Assembly (NCBI GenBank): GCA_942486035.1
Contig: CALNXK010000155.1
Coordinates: 741,501-805,500, forward strand
DNA: 64,000 nucleotides
Direction: 5' to 3'
Origin: Porites lobata
Taxonomy: Eukaryota; Cnidaria; Anthozoa; Scleractinia; Poritidae
Position 1 is the stretch's first letter. Every line of letters starts with the position of its first letter. The translations under genes and the position numbers were made by a program. Of this stretch, positions 35,164 through 50,100 are shown in pieces. Below the pieces are notes generated by a model. The model did not search any database, was not told where the DNA came from, and saw only the letters and a program-made list of their open reading frames with translations.

Positions 35164-38100
35164 CTAAAAAGAACAAAGAATTTATCCTTTAGTCGAAGTA
35201 GTAACAAAGAAACCATCTAGGTTTTGTGAGTTTCGTTCGAGACTTAGATTAGGCTTAATAGTGGCTGTCTTGACTCGACGGCGGGGTCAATTGGATTGGC
35301 AAGTAGTAATGATTAGTGAACACAAAGAAACGTTGACGATGACCAATTGTGAATAGTTTGGGTTATCTTCTTTTTTAACGCTCCACATTAGGTAATCCAA
35401 GTCAGTTTTGGATGCTGGATTGTACGCTATGGATTCTGGATTCTACATACTGATTTCCGGATTCCTTGTCAGCGGAAATTAGATTCCGGATCCCTTGAAC
35501 TGATTTCCGGATTCCAAGGCCAAGAATTCTGGATCTCACAATTAAAATTTTCCCAGATTCTGGAATTCGCGTTACCTTTTATCGAGCGATTTGTTGCATT
35601 CTATATTTTACTAGGGCGAAGTGGGGAAGGAGAGAAGTATTTAATGATGGACGTTAATAACAAGATTCTTCAAGAATTGCATAAGAATATATTTGAACTT
35701 ACCAACACATGTTTTGTTGTCTTTAGTCAACCAGTATCCTTTCAGACAAAAGCAATTATAACTTCCTTTGGTGTTGTTGCACAATTGTGAGCAGCCGTGT
35801 GGAGTCTCTGAGCACTCATCTATGTCTAAACACACAAAGTGAAAAAAATAAGTCAACTATAAACAGAGGAAAAAAGTACTATTATGCTGCGTAGCTTTCG
35901 GATGGTCGGATGAAGGGCCCAGCATCTGCTTTCTTTAAAGTTGGACGGCTTGTATTAAGACTGGCACAACGACCAAATTTTTAAAGTGCCCTTCTGTCGT
36001 ATGGCCAGTCCTGCAATTGGTTTATTTACGCCTCGACGTGACGTCTGGTAAAAGCGTCTCAATAAATCGAGGTCCGAAAACAATAAGTACCGGTGAAGTT
36101 TTATTTGGCGTTAGGTGGTTCACTGCATTCAAGATTTTCACATGCCTACAACACACGTCTTGCTTAAAAGAACCTCAAAGCTTTTGCGAATAAAATATGT
36201 CATTCACTGTTGAACGTTTTAATCCCCTAACGAGGTGAGTGTAGCTTGTTCCAGGCTCCAAGATAGTAGGGCAGTCGTGCAGTGAGAAAGCGATGCAAAA
36301 AACGCGCGGGGGTTCCTCCCATTTTTTTCCCGCCACTGCCCCTCTTCCCGAGATCGCCCACGTCTTATTTCTCTTGGCTTGTTTTATTTTCACGACGTCC
36401 CTACTATCGACAGCCTGGCACAGGCTAGCTTAGTTATGTTATTTATCGGGGCAATTCGCAAGCATCTGTGAATAAGTCACAGATAACAGGGTCTTCAGCC
36501 TCCAAAAAACAGGATTTCCGTACCTGTACATGTTCTGAGGTCCGCTAAAAGCCTGTATCCTGATTTGCAACTGCAGGTAAAGCTGCCTGCTGTGTTGTGA
36601 CAAGTGTGATCACAAAAATGGCTGCCTAAAGTGCACTCGTCCACATCTGAAGATGTCAGAAAAAATTAAAATGTAAGTCAACGTGATCACTTTATAAAGA
36701 AAGCAAGGACTGTCTAGTTCCAAATCAAGTTTCATCTTAATAGGAGTTCGATTTAACTCTCTCAATGAAATTCGCTCTGTTTGTGTTATGTTGAAGGCTT
36801 TCATTTCCAAATGAGGTCAGAATCATACAAAATAGTTATTAGGGAAAACATAACCATATCAAAGAACATTGAGATAATTAAACTAAATAACTATATAAGA
36901 AAAGTACCTTGGCAAGCCTTCCGGTCTTTCTCTAGTATAAATCCGGAATGACATTCACACCGGAAGCTGCCATGTGTGTTAACACACACCTGCTGACAGT
37001 CATTACTGCGGGCGCTGCACTCATTGAAATCTAAAAGTGAATAGAGGGATATGTTAACTTCTTATGACCCTCGTTCAATGTAGGGAATATAACATAAGAG
37101 GTATCACTGCTAAAAAGGATGATGGTATATACCTGTTACTGTAAGAGTCGCTCCCGCAGTAGCGCTGCCGGCGGGATTTGACGCAACACAGCGGTACATC
37201 CCTTGATCTGTGAAATTCACGCGACCAATAACCAGGGACCCGGTCGGTAATATTCTAAACCTATCCTCAGTGGGGATGGGTCGGTCTCCGTTTGGTCCTG
37301 ACGCCCACGCAATGTGAGGAGGTGGGTGACCACGGGCCCTGCAGTGAAATATCCCAGATTTTCCCTGGGTCACAGTAAGATCTTTAGGGCCTTGTGTTAT
37401 TGTTGTTGGAACTACAAAAAAATGAAAGAAAGTTGTCAATTAAAGTTAAATATTGTCGACAATAAATAAAGGTTGGAAAAGAAGTGCGTGAATATTCCCT
37501 AATTCGTTTAGTAGAGACCGTTTTGAGCGTAAGACGGATCATCCCCACGATTTTGCCCGCAAAGTAAGCCGTTGGCTGTTTGAAGTAGTTATTGGACTCA
37601 GCATCTGTGGTTTTTGCCATACATTCGAGCCTGCTGCAAGCCATTACCACAAAATAGTAGATTTCAACACCAGGTCTCTCTTCTGAGAAGAGATCCAGAC
37701 AAACGGTGGCCCCATGTATTGTCGCTAACAGTTCTTCGCATTCTCTGAGTATTAAAGTATTCACAGCGAATATGGAGACCAGAGCTGGAGTCAGGTATTC
37801 ACTTACAAGAGATTAAAAGCAATGGAAAGATACAAAAATAATACTGCCACCCCACAAAGTGGTCGTGGTCGGTAACGAGAGTTGTTCGCCTTTGAGAGGT
37901 TCCAACAACAGGGCTTTTCCTAGAAAGTTTTGGCAATTTGGATAGATGCTCGTCTATGAGAAATTGTGTCTTAAGAGAGTTGGATGCAAATGGAGGTTAG
38001 ACTAGGCTGGAGGCAAAGGAATTGCTGCTTACTTTCCAGTCCGGCTACTGGCGGGTGATCTTGGTCCTTTTTAGATCCCACCTCTGTGATATCTGAAAAT

Positions 38101-41100
38101 AAACAATCCATTTACTCTTTACTCCAATAACAACACCCAGTGTATTTGAGTCTACGCACAAAACGTCGAGCTGGTAGTTGTTTATTTTTGCAAACAGTCA
38201 TAAAATCTTAAAATTGACCTTGAACTAAGAAAGAAGCAGTGTAAGAAACATACCTAAACAGTGTCGTTTGTCGGTTGATAACTGATAACCGTCATCGCAC
38301 GAACACTCGTAACTTCCAGGGGTGTTATGACACGAGTGAGAACAACTATGAACACCCAATAAACACTCATTCAAGTCTGAAATAAATAAATAATTAAATA
38401 AACCAATGAGTAAATAGATATATAAATACTTCATAAAAAAGGAAAGAAGACACATTTACTGGGTAGATAACAGAAAAGGTACGTTCTTTTAAAGTGGTTG
38501 CCCAGTGCAATTTTTTCGTTCACCTTCGATCTCGTTGGACAGATTTACATCGCTGCAGCTGTACTCTATTCTAACTGTATTAAACTATTTTTGAAAGTTT
38601 TCGCGCACTGATTTTTCTTTTTAATCCATTGACCCATTGCAAAGAGGAAAATCGCTTGATTAATGATTGACCTCAGTAAAAACACTTGTACATAGTTCAA
38701 TGTTTTGTAGGATGAATAGAGTAACAGTGAAAGCAATATTAGCAGAATTTACCGTCACAATGCCGTTGGTCTCTAGTGAGCATGAATCCACTGCGGCACT
38801 CGCACCGAAAACTTCCTTCGTCATTGACACATTGATGCTCACAGCTATGAGTATTATCTCTACACTCATTGACGTCTGCAAAAATGAAAAAAAAAAATAA
38901 TAATAATAAAAAAATAAAATCGTCAGTGAAAAATTGACTTGCAATACTAATAAACTTCTCGACTTAATTATTACAAATGTATGTCAAAAAGTGGACTAAT
39001 TAACTTTTGCCTTAGTTATGATTTCTCTTGTTCTAAAATATGGAACTGTACTCTTAGATTTGTTAAAAGGTTTCTATAGCATTTCCAAGCTTTTGAACGA
39101 TCCGGTCATATTGAAGTCGAGGCTGGGACAGTGTGTACTATGGGATTGTTTTGGAAACGCTATCGCTTCTTTCATTGGCTACTATTACGAAGTTGCGCTC
39201 AAAACTGGGTCAGAATAGGCAATTTGCATGATGACGTCCTTTGGATTGACTACTACTACCACAATCCTTCAGGGTTTTTCTCTCTTATGCAAATTAGGGC
39301 TACTGTTATTTAAACCTCGCTGGGATAGTCAAATTTAAATATGAAAGGAAAAGCAAAATGGATTCTTGTACTAGTAGTAGAATAACGCTATCATGCGAAT
39401 GGCCTACAGAGTGTTTTCACATGAAATCACGGCGGCCATAATGGTGTCAAACGCTTTCTTTTTAAATTTGTATAGTTACTGGTCACGTGAGTGAAAACGC
39501 TCTATTCATTCCCCAGTAATGTTCCATAGTGCAATTTCACATAAAACCGACCCAGTCTCAAATGTAACCTGACGGATGGCCTATCTATAAATTGAGCACT
39601 TTGTACGCAGTATTTTCTTTGCTAATTCTAATTACCTTCACAGTGTCTTCCGTTTGATGCCAACATGTAACCATGGAGACACATACAGCGGTGTCCCCCA
39701 TCCGAGAGATTAACACAGTAGTGTTGGCAGCCATATCTTTTTGCCAGGCATTTCTCTTTACCTTCAACTAAGTTGGAAAGAAAAAAAGACAATGTGATTT
39801 TCACTGTTGATACTTGCAAACGATTCATTAAAAAAGCATTAAAATTAAAGTAATGGGGACGCCATTTTCATGCAGCTGAGAAGGGTAAACGTTGATTGTG
39901 AGGCAAAAACTTTCATCTCAGCCTTATTTAGCTTAGCCATTGTCAAACAAATGAAAAAAAGGAGAGGAAATTGTAACCTTTAAGTTACAATTTTCTACCT
40001 AAATTCTACCAAGTGACCATCAAAACTGCGTTCTTCAACATATACATTATGCACCTTTCGAAGATATCGTTATTGTTCTTATTATGCAAATTAGGCCATT
40101 TTTTGAAAAAGCGAAACTTTGTTGGCTGTCACGCAAGGTTTCCCCCGATGGTGGAAAAGAGTACTTAAAAACGACCGCGTTGCCTATATTACCTTTATGA
40201 TGGTGGTAATGCTTGTGTAATTTGTTCTTATGAAGGTGTAATGGACGCTTCGCATCTTCTTCATTTTGATTCCTGTGTTTGTTGTCAGCAAGCAAAACAG
40301 CTAAAAAGAAGACAAAGAAAATTACCTTATCATTTTTATGACACGAAAAAGTAAAAAGTTGCTAAATCTTGATTTGAAAGATCAGTGTCCTCGTTGATAA
40401 ATCGTTTTTTTTTTTTAACTATGACCAAGGACTGGTCTTTAACTTCAAGTAATTAAGCTCACCTTCTGTCGTTAGGATCGCCTCTGTTGTCATCATTTTT
40501 GTAGTTTCTGGTTTCTTTGTCGTCGGCTCGGTTGGTTGTGAGGAAACTGTAAAATATGCAACACATTAATTTGTTTTCTCATCGGACTAGTTACCACCTA
40601 CTTTTAAGTACCGGTTTTATCGATGTTTTAAAGACACATAGCATGAAACTTGCTTGAAATTGACCTAAGTTTGAAATATTGGCAAGAAAGTTTCAAAGTG
40701 CCAGAAAAGCAGATAAACTTTCGCATGCACATCTCAGATGTTTATAGGAGACCACACGTAATCTAAGAGCCTTGCAATGAGCCATTGCCCTCACTTTTAA
40801 AACGAGACCAAGAAAAAACCCTACGTCCCCTACAAAATTTAGTTTCATTTGCATTATTTTGATATCAATGATCTCGCACTTGCCCTCGTTTACGAAAAGA
40901 GGCTTGTAGAGGACTAGGAAACAGCCTAGTAAAAAATCTATTTGCACTTTACAGTAAGACGTATCGGATGATGTTAACTCTGGGTTCTGTGGTTGTCGGC
41001 ATTCAAACGTTTTTGTAGCAGCTTTACCCTAGAATCTCTTTAGAGCATGCCACTATTGTCAAAGTTGACACCAACAATTCATGTATGACCAAATTCAGTT

Positions 41101-44100
41101 AGAAAAAACTAAAGTAAATCCCTCACAGCATTTAAAAGGGCTTGACTTTGTTAACCTACAGCAAGTAATAAAATCTTAATAAGTTTTTAACGGAAGCTTA
41201 AAGCCCAGTTTACCGGAACTACTTTTAATTCTCGTTGAGCATCGAATTGGCAGGTTCCACTAGACGTCAACGCCCTCAGGCAACAAAACATCAGAGCCTG
41301 CATACCTTGCATAACATCCTTGTTTGTCAGTCTAACAACGTACGCCATAGCAGTCCCCACTGAAAGGTGACTGGCCTCTATCAGCTGACAGGTGTCTGGG
41401 TTGTAGCATTTAACTGTGTAACACCGCTGTCCCTCAGTGTAGGCCAAGTCACATGACTGATCCTCACAGCATAATCCAACGCACTGGCTGATATCTGGTA
41501 CAAGTCCTCTTTCTGTAAACGCACCGGAGTTTTGGCCTCCCTTGAGCTGTACGTTGTAAAACGTCTTGTCTTTCTGACAGATTAAATTCACACTTGCAGT
41601 CGGGGAAACTCGAGGCTTTTCCATCGGCTCGATAGTAGTGTTGCCAAGGTTTGCAACGCTGGCTTCCGCTGCACTGCTAAACATGGCCACCTCACCTCTC
41701 GTAATGTACGAAATCGCTGAATTTATTGCCGTGTTTTCAATCGGGCGCGTTCGGCAAAGATCACGACTAAAACAGGTCACGGTATAACAGACATTTTGAA
41801 TAACGTAAGCCAGATGACATGTCGCGGACAAACAGCATTTCTCAATGCATAGCTGTATGTCGCCTATTTGGGGGAACTGAGCAACCTCGCCTGCTCCCAT
41901 ACCGCCGTTCAGTATGACATTCGTAATGGTCAGTCCTTGAGAGCACTCTGTTGAAGGTCTGGGGGTGGTCACGTGACTGTTCTCCACGCGAGGGATTCCC
42001 AGCATGTTGTTTAGGGACGGTGGAGTTGTTGGAGACTGTGTGGGCTTAACCTCACCAAGAAGGTCCTGCAAGGATGGCTCTGTTGTTTTCGGGGTTTGCG
42101 TAGTCTTGACCCAAGCTGAAAAGAAGATGAAAAAAATAGACGATCGGCATACTTTCGCCAAAGAGTTGGTAACTTATGGTTAACTTTTGACGAAGAAATA
42201 AACAAACAATCAAAAACAACAACAAACAAAAACAACAAAAGGCTGCTGGAACTTAATTGCCAAATAACCTCGCTTTACGTAAAGTCAGTGTACTTTTTTT
42301 GTATTAGCATCAACAAACAAAATTTCTCCAAGAACCACCTCTCACTGCGTAAGAAGTTTACTTTTTGGCGACGACAACGTCAACGTCAACAAGAAGGAAA
42401 AATAGGGAGCTTAAGCAGCAGCGTTTTTGAGCGACGGACGTCAACCGGAAGTGGACTTTTTGCATCACTGGGGAATGGTTTGGTTGAAACTCTCAGGTAA
42501 ATCGTCTTTAAAAGAGAAAAGAAACTCAGCAATACAAGTTTGTTAGCGTCAAGGCATATAAAAAGGGAGAACGGCTCACTTCCGGTTGACGTGCGTGGCT
42601 CAAAAACGTCTTTGCTTAAGGTCCCTAATAGCGTCTGTGAACATAACTACAAGATGAGGAAGTCCCAATCTTGTTTGAACTTGGGGGTGGTCACTTAAAA
42701 GAGAAGCATATGGTATTCACTATTGCTTAAAATTTTAGGAGGGTTATCACAATAAGGTTGACCGCTTCCCTGGTGGTGGTTACTTTTACTTCCCATTGGC
42801 AAAAACTTTAGAAATATTCACAGTTTTAATAGATAAGTACCAACCTTTTCCATTCTTCTTGTACATGTATATCATTTTGAGAGAGAAGTTCCTCAACCTA
42901 GAGGGTCTGGCGCTACAAAGTTCAGGGCTTGAGCATTGAAGCGCAAAGCACGTGTCTCTCAAAAGAATGGCAACATCACATGATCTCTCTGAACAACATC
43001 TTCGGACACATTCATTCATATTCGTAAATTCTGCCATCCGTGTGAAGTTACCCGCGCGAAGTCCGCCCACCAGAGTCACGTGACGATATAGTTTACTGTG
43101 GGTACAACTGGACATTGTGGGTTGGAACGTTGTGCTTGGGGTGGGTTTCGTTGTTATCAGCAACTTCATCAAGTTCGATGCTGAGCCTTGGTCTTCTTCT
43201 GTATAAGAAGTCTTAAGATTGGAATCTGGCTCTTTGAGAAGGTCGTTGACCGAGGGAGTATGCATTTCTGTTGCTTCCTCCGCTTCAGCATGAGATAAGG
43301 TCGATTCTGGAGGTTAAAACGAATGACGATCAGAGCTTAAAATTTGGTAAACGTCTTTTTAACGACAAAATAAAGACTTTTCTGCCAGTCAAATGCTAAA
43401 AGGGAACATTTGAATAAAGGATGCGTTGGGAATTGCGGGCTAATACCACAGATGAGCATGAGGTTAAAGTTGAGAGACAAGACTGTCAATTGTTTAGAGA
43501 ACTGTAAATTCGTAAGACATCAACTCAAACAAACTACAGTGGAACCTCGATATAACGAACGTCTACATAACGAAGATGTCGGTATAACGAATGATATTCT
43601 TTACCCCATTAATAGTAAAATATATGGAAGAGAACCACGATATAAAGAAACCTCGTTATGGGGAACATATTAGGCCAGTCCTTTGGCCCCCTATTATATC
43701 GAGGTTTTCCCTGTGCCCTCAGCAATTCTCGCGGAAAAAGACAAAACTTACCCCCAAGTCTGTATCGCTCAATGAATCCAATTACAGGGGTATTCTCCAT
43801 AGGACTCTTCACAAAGGCCTTGCACTGTTTTTCTTCCTTGCAACTAATTGCAAAACAGTTGTTCTCGACCATATATGCAACAGAGCATTCTTCCAAACCA
43901 CAACAGATATCCATGCACTCATCAATAGAACGAACTGGTCCTTTGTCAGAAAAATTCCCAGCTCCCAACCCACCGACAAGATCTCTGTCTGTGTACACGT
44001 TTCCTTTTTTACACATGGAGTGGACGCTTGAATTCGTTGATTTGGTAGGTTTAATTTTAGGTAACGTTGGTTTGGTCGTCGATGGTGTGGTCGTTGGAGG

Positions 44101-47100
44101 CATAGTTGTCGTTATCACCTTAGAGGATTGATTGTTGTGCTTCTCTGTAGCTTTCGCAGCGGTGGTTGTTTCAGGTTCTTTAGTTGTTGTCATAGGTGTA
44201 GTTTGGGATTCTTTGGAGGGGATTGACGGTGGTCTTACAGCACTAACAATAGCCGAACCTGTAGTTCTAGCGTTTGTAGGCCCTTCCATTTGATCCTCAT
44301 AATGTAAGGCACTGTTAGGCTTTGCAAAAGGAGCATCGGTCAAATGACTGTAAGGCTGTGAAAACCAGACCGAGTTGGTATTCATATCAGGGAAACTGTC
44401 AGAGTAACTCTCACTGTTTATAAGATCAGAATTCGACTGTGGTTGCGAATAGCCTTTCGAGTTTTCTAAATATCGGTCTATCTCCTTTTCCTGGAGGGCT
44501 CGTCTAAAGATGTATATCTCGTCCATATAACCAAGTAAAATCCTGCGACCAGAATGAGAACCAAAGCCTGCCTTAGCCTCCCAGTCTAGGGAAAGCAAGC
44601 CGCTGCCGTGGCCCTCCCCTACTAAATCACCGTTGAGAAATACCCTGGCGAGATGAGTGCGAGAGTCGTACGTGGCAACGACGTGATACCACAGGTTGGG
44701 CTGCAGTATTGGAGGAGTTCTTATATGGAAGATCTCCTGAGCGTACTCGTTCCGATGGAACCATCTCACCCTTCCGTCGAACACTTCAAAGTGGTACTGT
44801 CCTTTGTTGTGGATTGAATGACCGCCGATGGTGTCAAACATGGAATGTACTCCACCGGTCCTCCAGAGGTTTACCCATAATGCAATGGTGACCGCCTCCT
44901 GTGGCTTCTCGCGGAAGTGCTGACCATCGAGGAGAATTTCGCCGCCATTCAGCTTAATATCAGCACCACGCTTCCCTGGGGTTGTTACCTCAGCACCTGC
45001 AAAAAAAAAAAACAAAAATAACGCTTACATGAGAAATCAGCGTTATGAGAAGGTGCTCAGTTCTTTGCGCTTAGTGCAAAGCTCAGTGCCTTCCATTCAA
45101 CAAAAAATTCACAGCAAACAGGTTAGTTCTTTCGTTCGTTTCTTCACAACCGAGGCACCTAGGGTATTATTTTTTTTCCAAGAGATCGCCGATATAACTG
45201 AAGAAGATGACGGCACCGTTCTAAAAAGCAAACGAATTACGACCCGGTTTTTATCTATCTTTTCGAACATTTAATTCAACTTATTGGCACAAGAAAGAAG
45301 GGAATCGTTTGATGTAATGATAGCTTGGCCTCTTATGAAAAGAACACAAAGTTCTTGAAGTAATTACCTTGAGTCAACCTTGCATCGTTATTAAGGCCAG
45401 ATCCATCGACTGCCACGGAGCCGATCACGTGATCAAATCCAAGGTACAGGGAAAGATAATGGATGTGATCACCAGGCAGAACGTCCATATTTCCACCAAG
45501 AGGACTAAGGGGTAGAGGAGTGGGTGTTGGTGGGGACACATCTTCGTCTTCGACCATAGCTACAAAAATTCATTGCATGATTATAAGGCACTATACTAAG
45601 AGCAACTTACCGGAAGGGAAGGCAAGACACTGGTCGTACAAGACAGTGATATAATTCTTAGAAACAATTAAAGAGCAAACACCTAAAGTTGACAAGATCA
45701 TATTCTGCCCTCTTACTTTATCAGAGCCCCACTGTAGGGGAATGGTTATCTCACGGATGCACAAACACAAACACAAACAAATCTAAAACAAAACAGAAAA
45801 ACTCAACCCTCCAACATTCAAAAAGTTTTTTAACTAGCCGCCGGGATATGATTCTCAAGTTTACAAAAAGAAAAGTTCTCGGAAAACTATTTTCAACTTA
45901 TTTTCAACACAAGCGTGTATCTACGCGACAAAACAGTGCGCAAAGCATTGTATTTTCTTGTTCTGCATTTTCTTACCTTGTCTGCTGACAAACGAGATCT
46001 GGTAATCCCCTCCTTCCTCGACCGTACAAGCATCGCCAACTCTGCATCGCACCGTATGACATTTCCTCTTCTTTAACATGACAAAATCGCAGGCGGGCTC
46101 ATCACAACACAATTCGATGCATTCTGCCATGCTTCTCACAGGAACGACCTGAAGTCGCATACCTGCATTCCAGCCATCACGAAGCTTTACACTGTAGAAG
46201 AACATCCCCTGGGCGCAGAATTGCCTTGTGGCCGACGAACTGTGCGTGGGTCGGGGGGAAATTGGCTGATATGGAAGGAACATGTCACTCGCTGTTATTC
46301 TTCTTGTCGGAGGTGGTGCGGTGGGTTTTGGGGTGGTCGGATTCTCCAATTTTCGCATTTCTGTGAGGAACACAAGGTAGATTATAATTGTCTCGGCCAT
46401 AACATGATTTAAAACGTGTTAAAACTGGATACGATATGCGACCTCAATGCTTCTTGGGATCGTTTGGATGGACAGCATAAAGATCAAGAAACATGTCGCG
46501 CTACAAGTGCTGTGTTCCAAACTGCAATAATTGTTCTTCTTCAGTCACAGTAACCTTAAAAGCGTCTTTAACAGGTGGCTTGCCACTATCCGCCATGCCT
46601 TTGCTGTCCCTCTAGACGATCCCTAGAGCCTTTACGGTAATCAGTAGTACCAGTTTCCCGCTCGTGTTGAACATTGCTAATTTCAATTCATATTTTATGT
46701 AACGAAATAAATTATAACTAGCGGAAAATCGTCAGTTTTGTCTGGTACATTAAAAAGAGTTCCTTTGTCATTGGATACTGCTGTTTGCAGGAGATGTCTC
46801 TTTAAAAATTAAGTGCATGTATGGAAAGAGGGTCCTCGCAGGGAGGTACACAAAAGTTCTTTTACTTTCATGTCCCATCCCGCTTGTACCTCTTATATGG
46901 GTCCCAAGGGGTTCCTGGCTTGGTAAAAGCTTGCGCTTACTTTGCAGGAAAAGCCCTTGGGTTTACATATGAGAAAGTAAGTAAAACAGCTACCTCTATA
47001 GTTGTCACTACTACTGTTCACACCTTAGGTCTGCAACATTTTAGCAATCTAACAAAATACTTACCTTGGTCTAAGATAGAAATACCACTCCTCGTGACGT

Positions 47101-50100
47101 AGTAAACACTGGGTATGTCATTTCTGTAGGGCACCGATGGTACAGGCTCACACTGCTCATTGTTGAAACAGTCTACAGCATAGCACCTATCACGAGTCAT
47201 GAAAACAAGATCACATGAAGCTATCTCGCAGCAGAGCTTCAGGCAGCTAGCAGAGCCTCTTACTTTGCCCAAATCTATGAATAGACCCGCGTTCATTCTA
47301 CCCCTTAACTCGCTGTTAAAGTAAACCATCCCTTGTTGACAGTTTGGTTCTTCATGTAAGGTAATCGTGGGTGAAACACTGTTTATCCCAGGCTTCTTAT
47401 CAATGAGTGTTGTAGATGGTACATTTAACGTAGGTTTCCGTAATGTAGTAGACAACAGAGTCGTTCTTGCCGTTGGAGTTACATTGGTTGACTTAGAAGT
47501 TGTTGTCGCTGTTGTGGTAGACGGTGTGGTCGTTGGGGTAGTTTGCCTTGTGGAGCTTGTCAGTGGCCTCGCCGTGGTAGGAGTTTCTGCAAGAGTAGTG
47601 GAAGTAGGCTTCTTTTGCTTTGTGGACATTGTAACGTTAGGATGAAGGAACAACATCGCATCTTGAATCATCTTTTCCGGAATGAGGCCATCATAACTTC
47701 CTTCTTGTACAGGAATGGCTCCACCTTTAAACAGATCAATCTTATTGTAAGACTTCAAAGGTTACAAAACTTTGAGTGCGTTCCTTGGGATGATCATAGG
47801 ATCGGGATTTATGATCCGAGATCACTCAGATCTTGGTGCGTCAGAGAAAGCACTTAATTTCACCTGGACGCGGATTCATCGGTATTTTTGGATCTTGGAT
47901 CATGAATCCTTATCCGAATAATGCCAAAGGAAAGCACCTTAAAAGGTCCTGCTTAATGTCTATTGCCAAAAACGTTCTCGAGTTATAGAGCTACTTGCCA
48001 GGTGTTCTTATCTCTCTACGGCTATTCGATTCTCCCAATCAGATCAACTAAGCGTACTAAACAGCGGGGTCTGAGTACGAGATAACGCTAAGGCATGTTA
48101 GGACAAGGGCTTGTAACATCTTTACAGGCCATAACGTGTAACTAATTTTCCTATTTTGACTCAGTATCTGAATTACCAATGGCTGCTGTCTTTTGTATGT
48201 TTTTTTTTTATTATAGATCGTAATCTTTACAAAAGAATGCAGGGACAAAAAAAAAAAATTGACTAACGTGAGACGCATGCATAATAAACACCATGATTGC
48301 TTTCTCCTCAGTTTCTCGCTTATGCTGATCTATTTAACTCCAAAGAGTTATATAAATATTAACTTAGCTCATATGGTGAGTTTGAGAATTTATACGGACG
48401 GCTGCAAATAATTATAATGATCCCCCTTTTGCGCTTATAGATTGGAGGATAATGGCTTCATTTAATCTTCTTAAAGGATTGCCTAATCTTGTCAAAGATG
48501 AACTTACGGTGAGTCATGATACAACAGAATGGTCAAGAGTTGCTTAAAACATATGTTACCTGCTCCAGGGTTACATTCTTCTGACAAATCTCCCAGATCT
48601 GACGCTGCAAGGGCGTGGTTATACATATAGAACTCATCCATAAGCCCTTGGATACCCCCGGGAATTCCGATTCCTACTTCGCCATCCCAGTTCTGTGACA
48701 GTAATCCGTGCCCCTCTCTTTCATCGAAGACCTCTCCATTCAGGATGATCTTGCTTTTATTGATATGGGCATCATACGTCGCAGCTACGTGTAACCAGTC
48801 AAGGGGATCCACCATCCGCCTCGTTTCCATGCTAAAAGTGACGTGGCCCAAGTCATCAACGTGAGACCAACGAACGATCCCATCGGCTACGTGTAAATTA
48901 TACTTGGCTCCAGATCCCGTCGTTTTAAACAAAGTGGCAGTTCCGGATACTGAGTCGAGCTTTAACCATAACGCAATCGTGATGGCCTCGCGCGGTCGGC
49001 TGTTGAAACGCGGGAAAAGGAGGCGTCCACCCCGCAAGGTCACGGCAGAACCACATTTCGATTCAGTAACAGATAGCCGTACTTCCGGGCTAAGGATGGC
49101 GTTGTTGTTATTGCCAGAGTTGTCAAGGGCTGTGCGATTTTTAACGCTTTCAAATCCAATGTGAAGCACCAGATATGCAACGTTACCTTTGGGATAGAAA
49201 ACAAAAAATTCCTTGTGAACAAACGCTGTTTGGGGGTGATCGTTCATAACAAAGAAACTCAACCATGCAAAATCACGTGAGGCGATTATTTGAGGCCCTA
49301 CATGCCTTTTCTTCAGGCAGGAATCTAAGTTCATTTTATTAGCAGCTCACACTCACTTTTGCATAACTTTCCGATGTCGCCAAACTTCATTCAAAGCTAA
49401 TTTTAATCCATTTACACGTGCAAACTTGATACCTTGGTTTTTGTATGTATTTAGTCATTTTTGGTTTATTTTGTCACTTGAAAATTATGTCATGGGGACA
49501 TCGAAGTGTTGGCAAAACGTTTCTCGCTATGAATCTAAGTACAATACAAAACGACAAAAATAAAGTGAGATTTGTTAAATCGTTAGATAAAAACACTTTA
49601 GAGTTACTTAGTGGTATCCAGAAATCTTCGTGCCGCCAGTAGATACGCCCAGATAAAGGTGTACTCGCAATACTATAAATGCGCTAGGAATTTCATGATG
49701 TCTTACTGCAGGTATGCAGGGCAAGAACAATTTCTTTATAGTAAGATACTATACAGTTAATTTTAGCACACAAGTTACGTTTAAGAATATTGCGTTACCA
49801 TACACATTGGTAGGGAATGTAAAAAAGGAGTAGTTAACTTACAATGTTAAGTCGATAAGCGATTCTCCAACGTACATGAAGCTTTCCCGGGCAGCATAAC
49901 AATGCAAGAGGTCTTAAAGATCTCTTACAATGTTATGCTAACCGGTCAAGCTCTTCAGTCGAATGTCATAAAGATATTCTAGGTAGATTTTCTATTGAAA
50001 AGTTCTAGTTTTCTGTTCCTGGCTATATAAGTAACTTCTTGCCACCAATTCATTCTGTCATTGTCGTGTATGGAAACACCATCGCAATAAAAGACGACGT

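Noticed and set aside
37384..37764. 126-codon minus-strand ORF overlapping the Ig exon
   Set aside because: It is in another frame from the Ig domain, lies mostly in the intron and has no recognisable domain.
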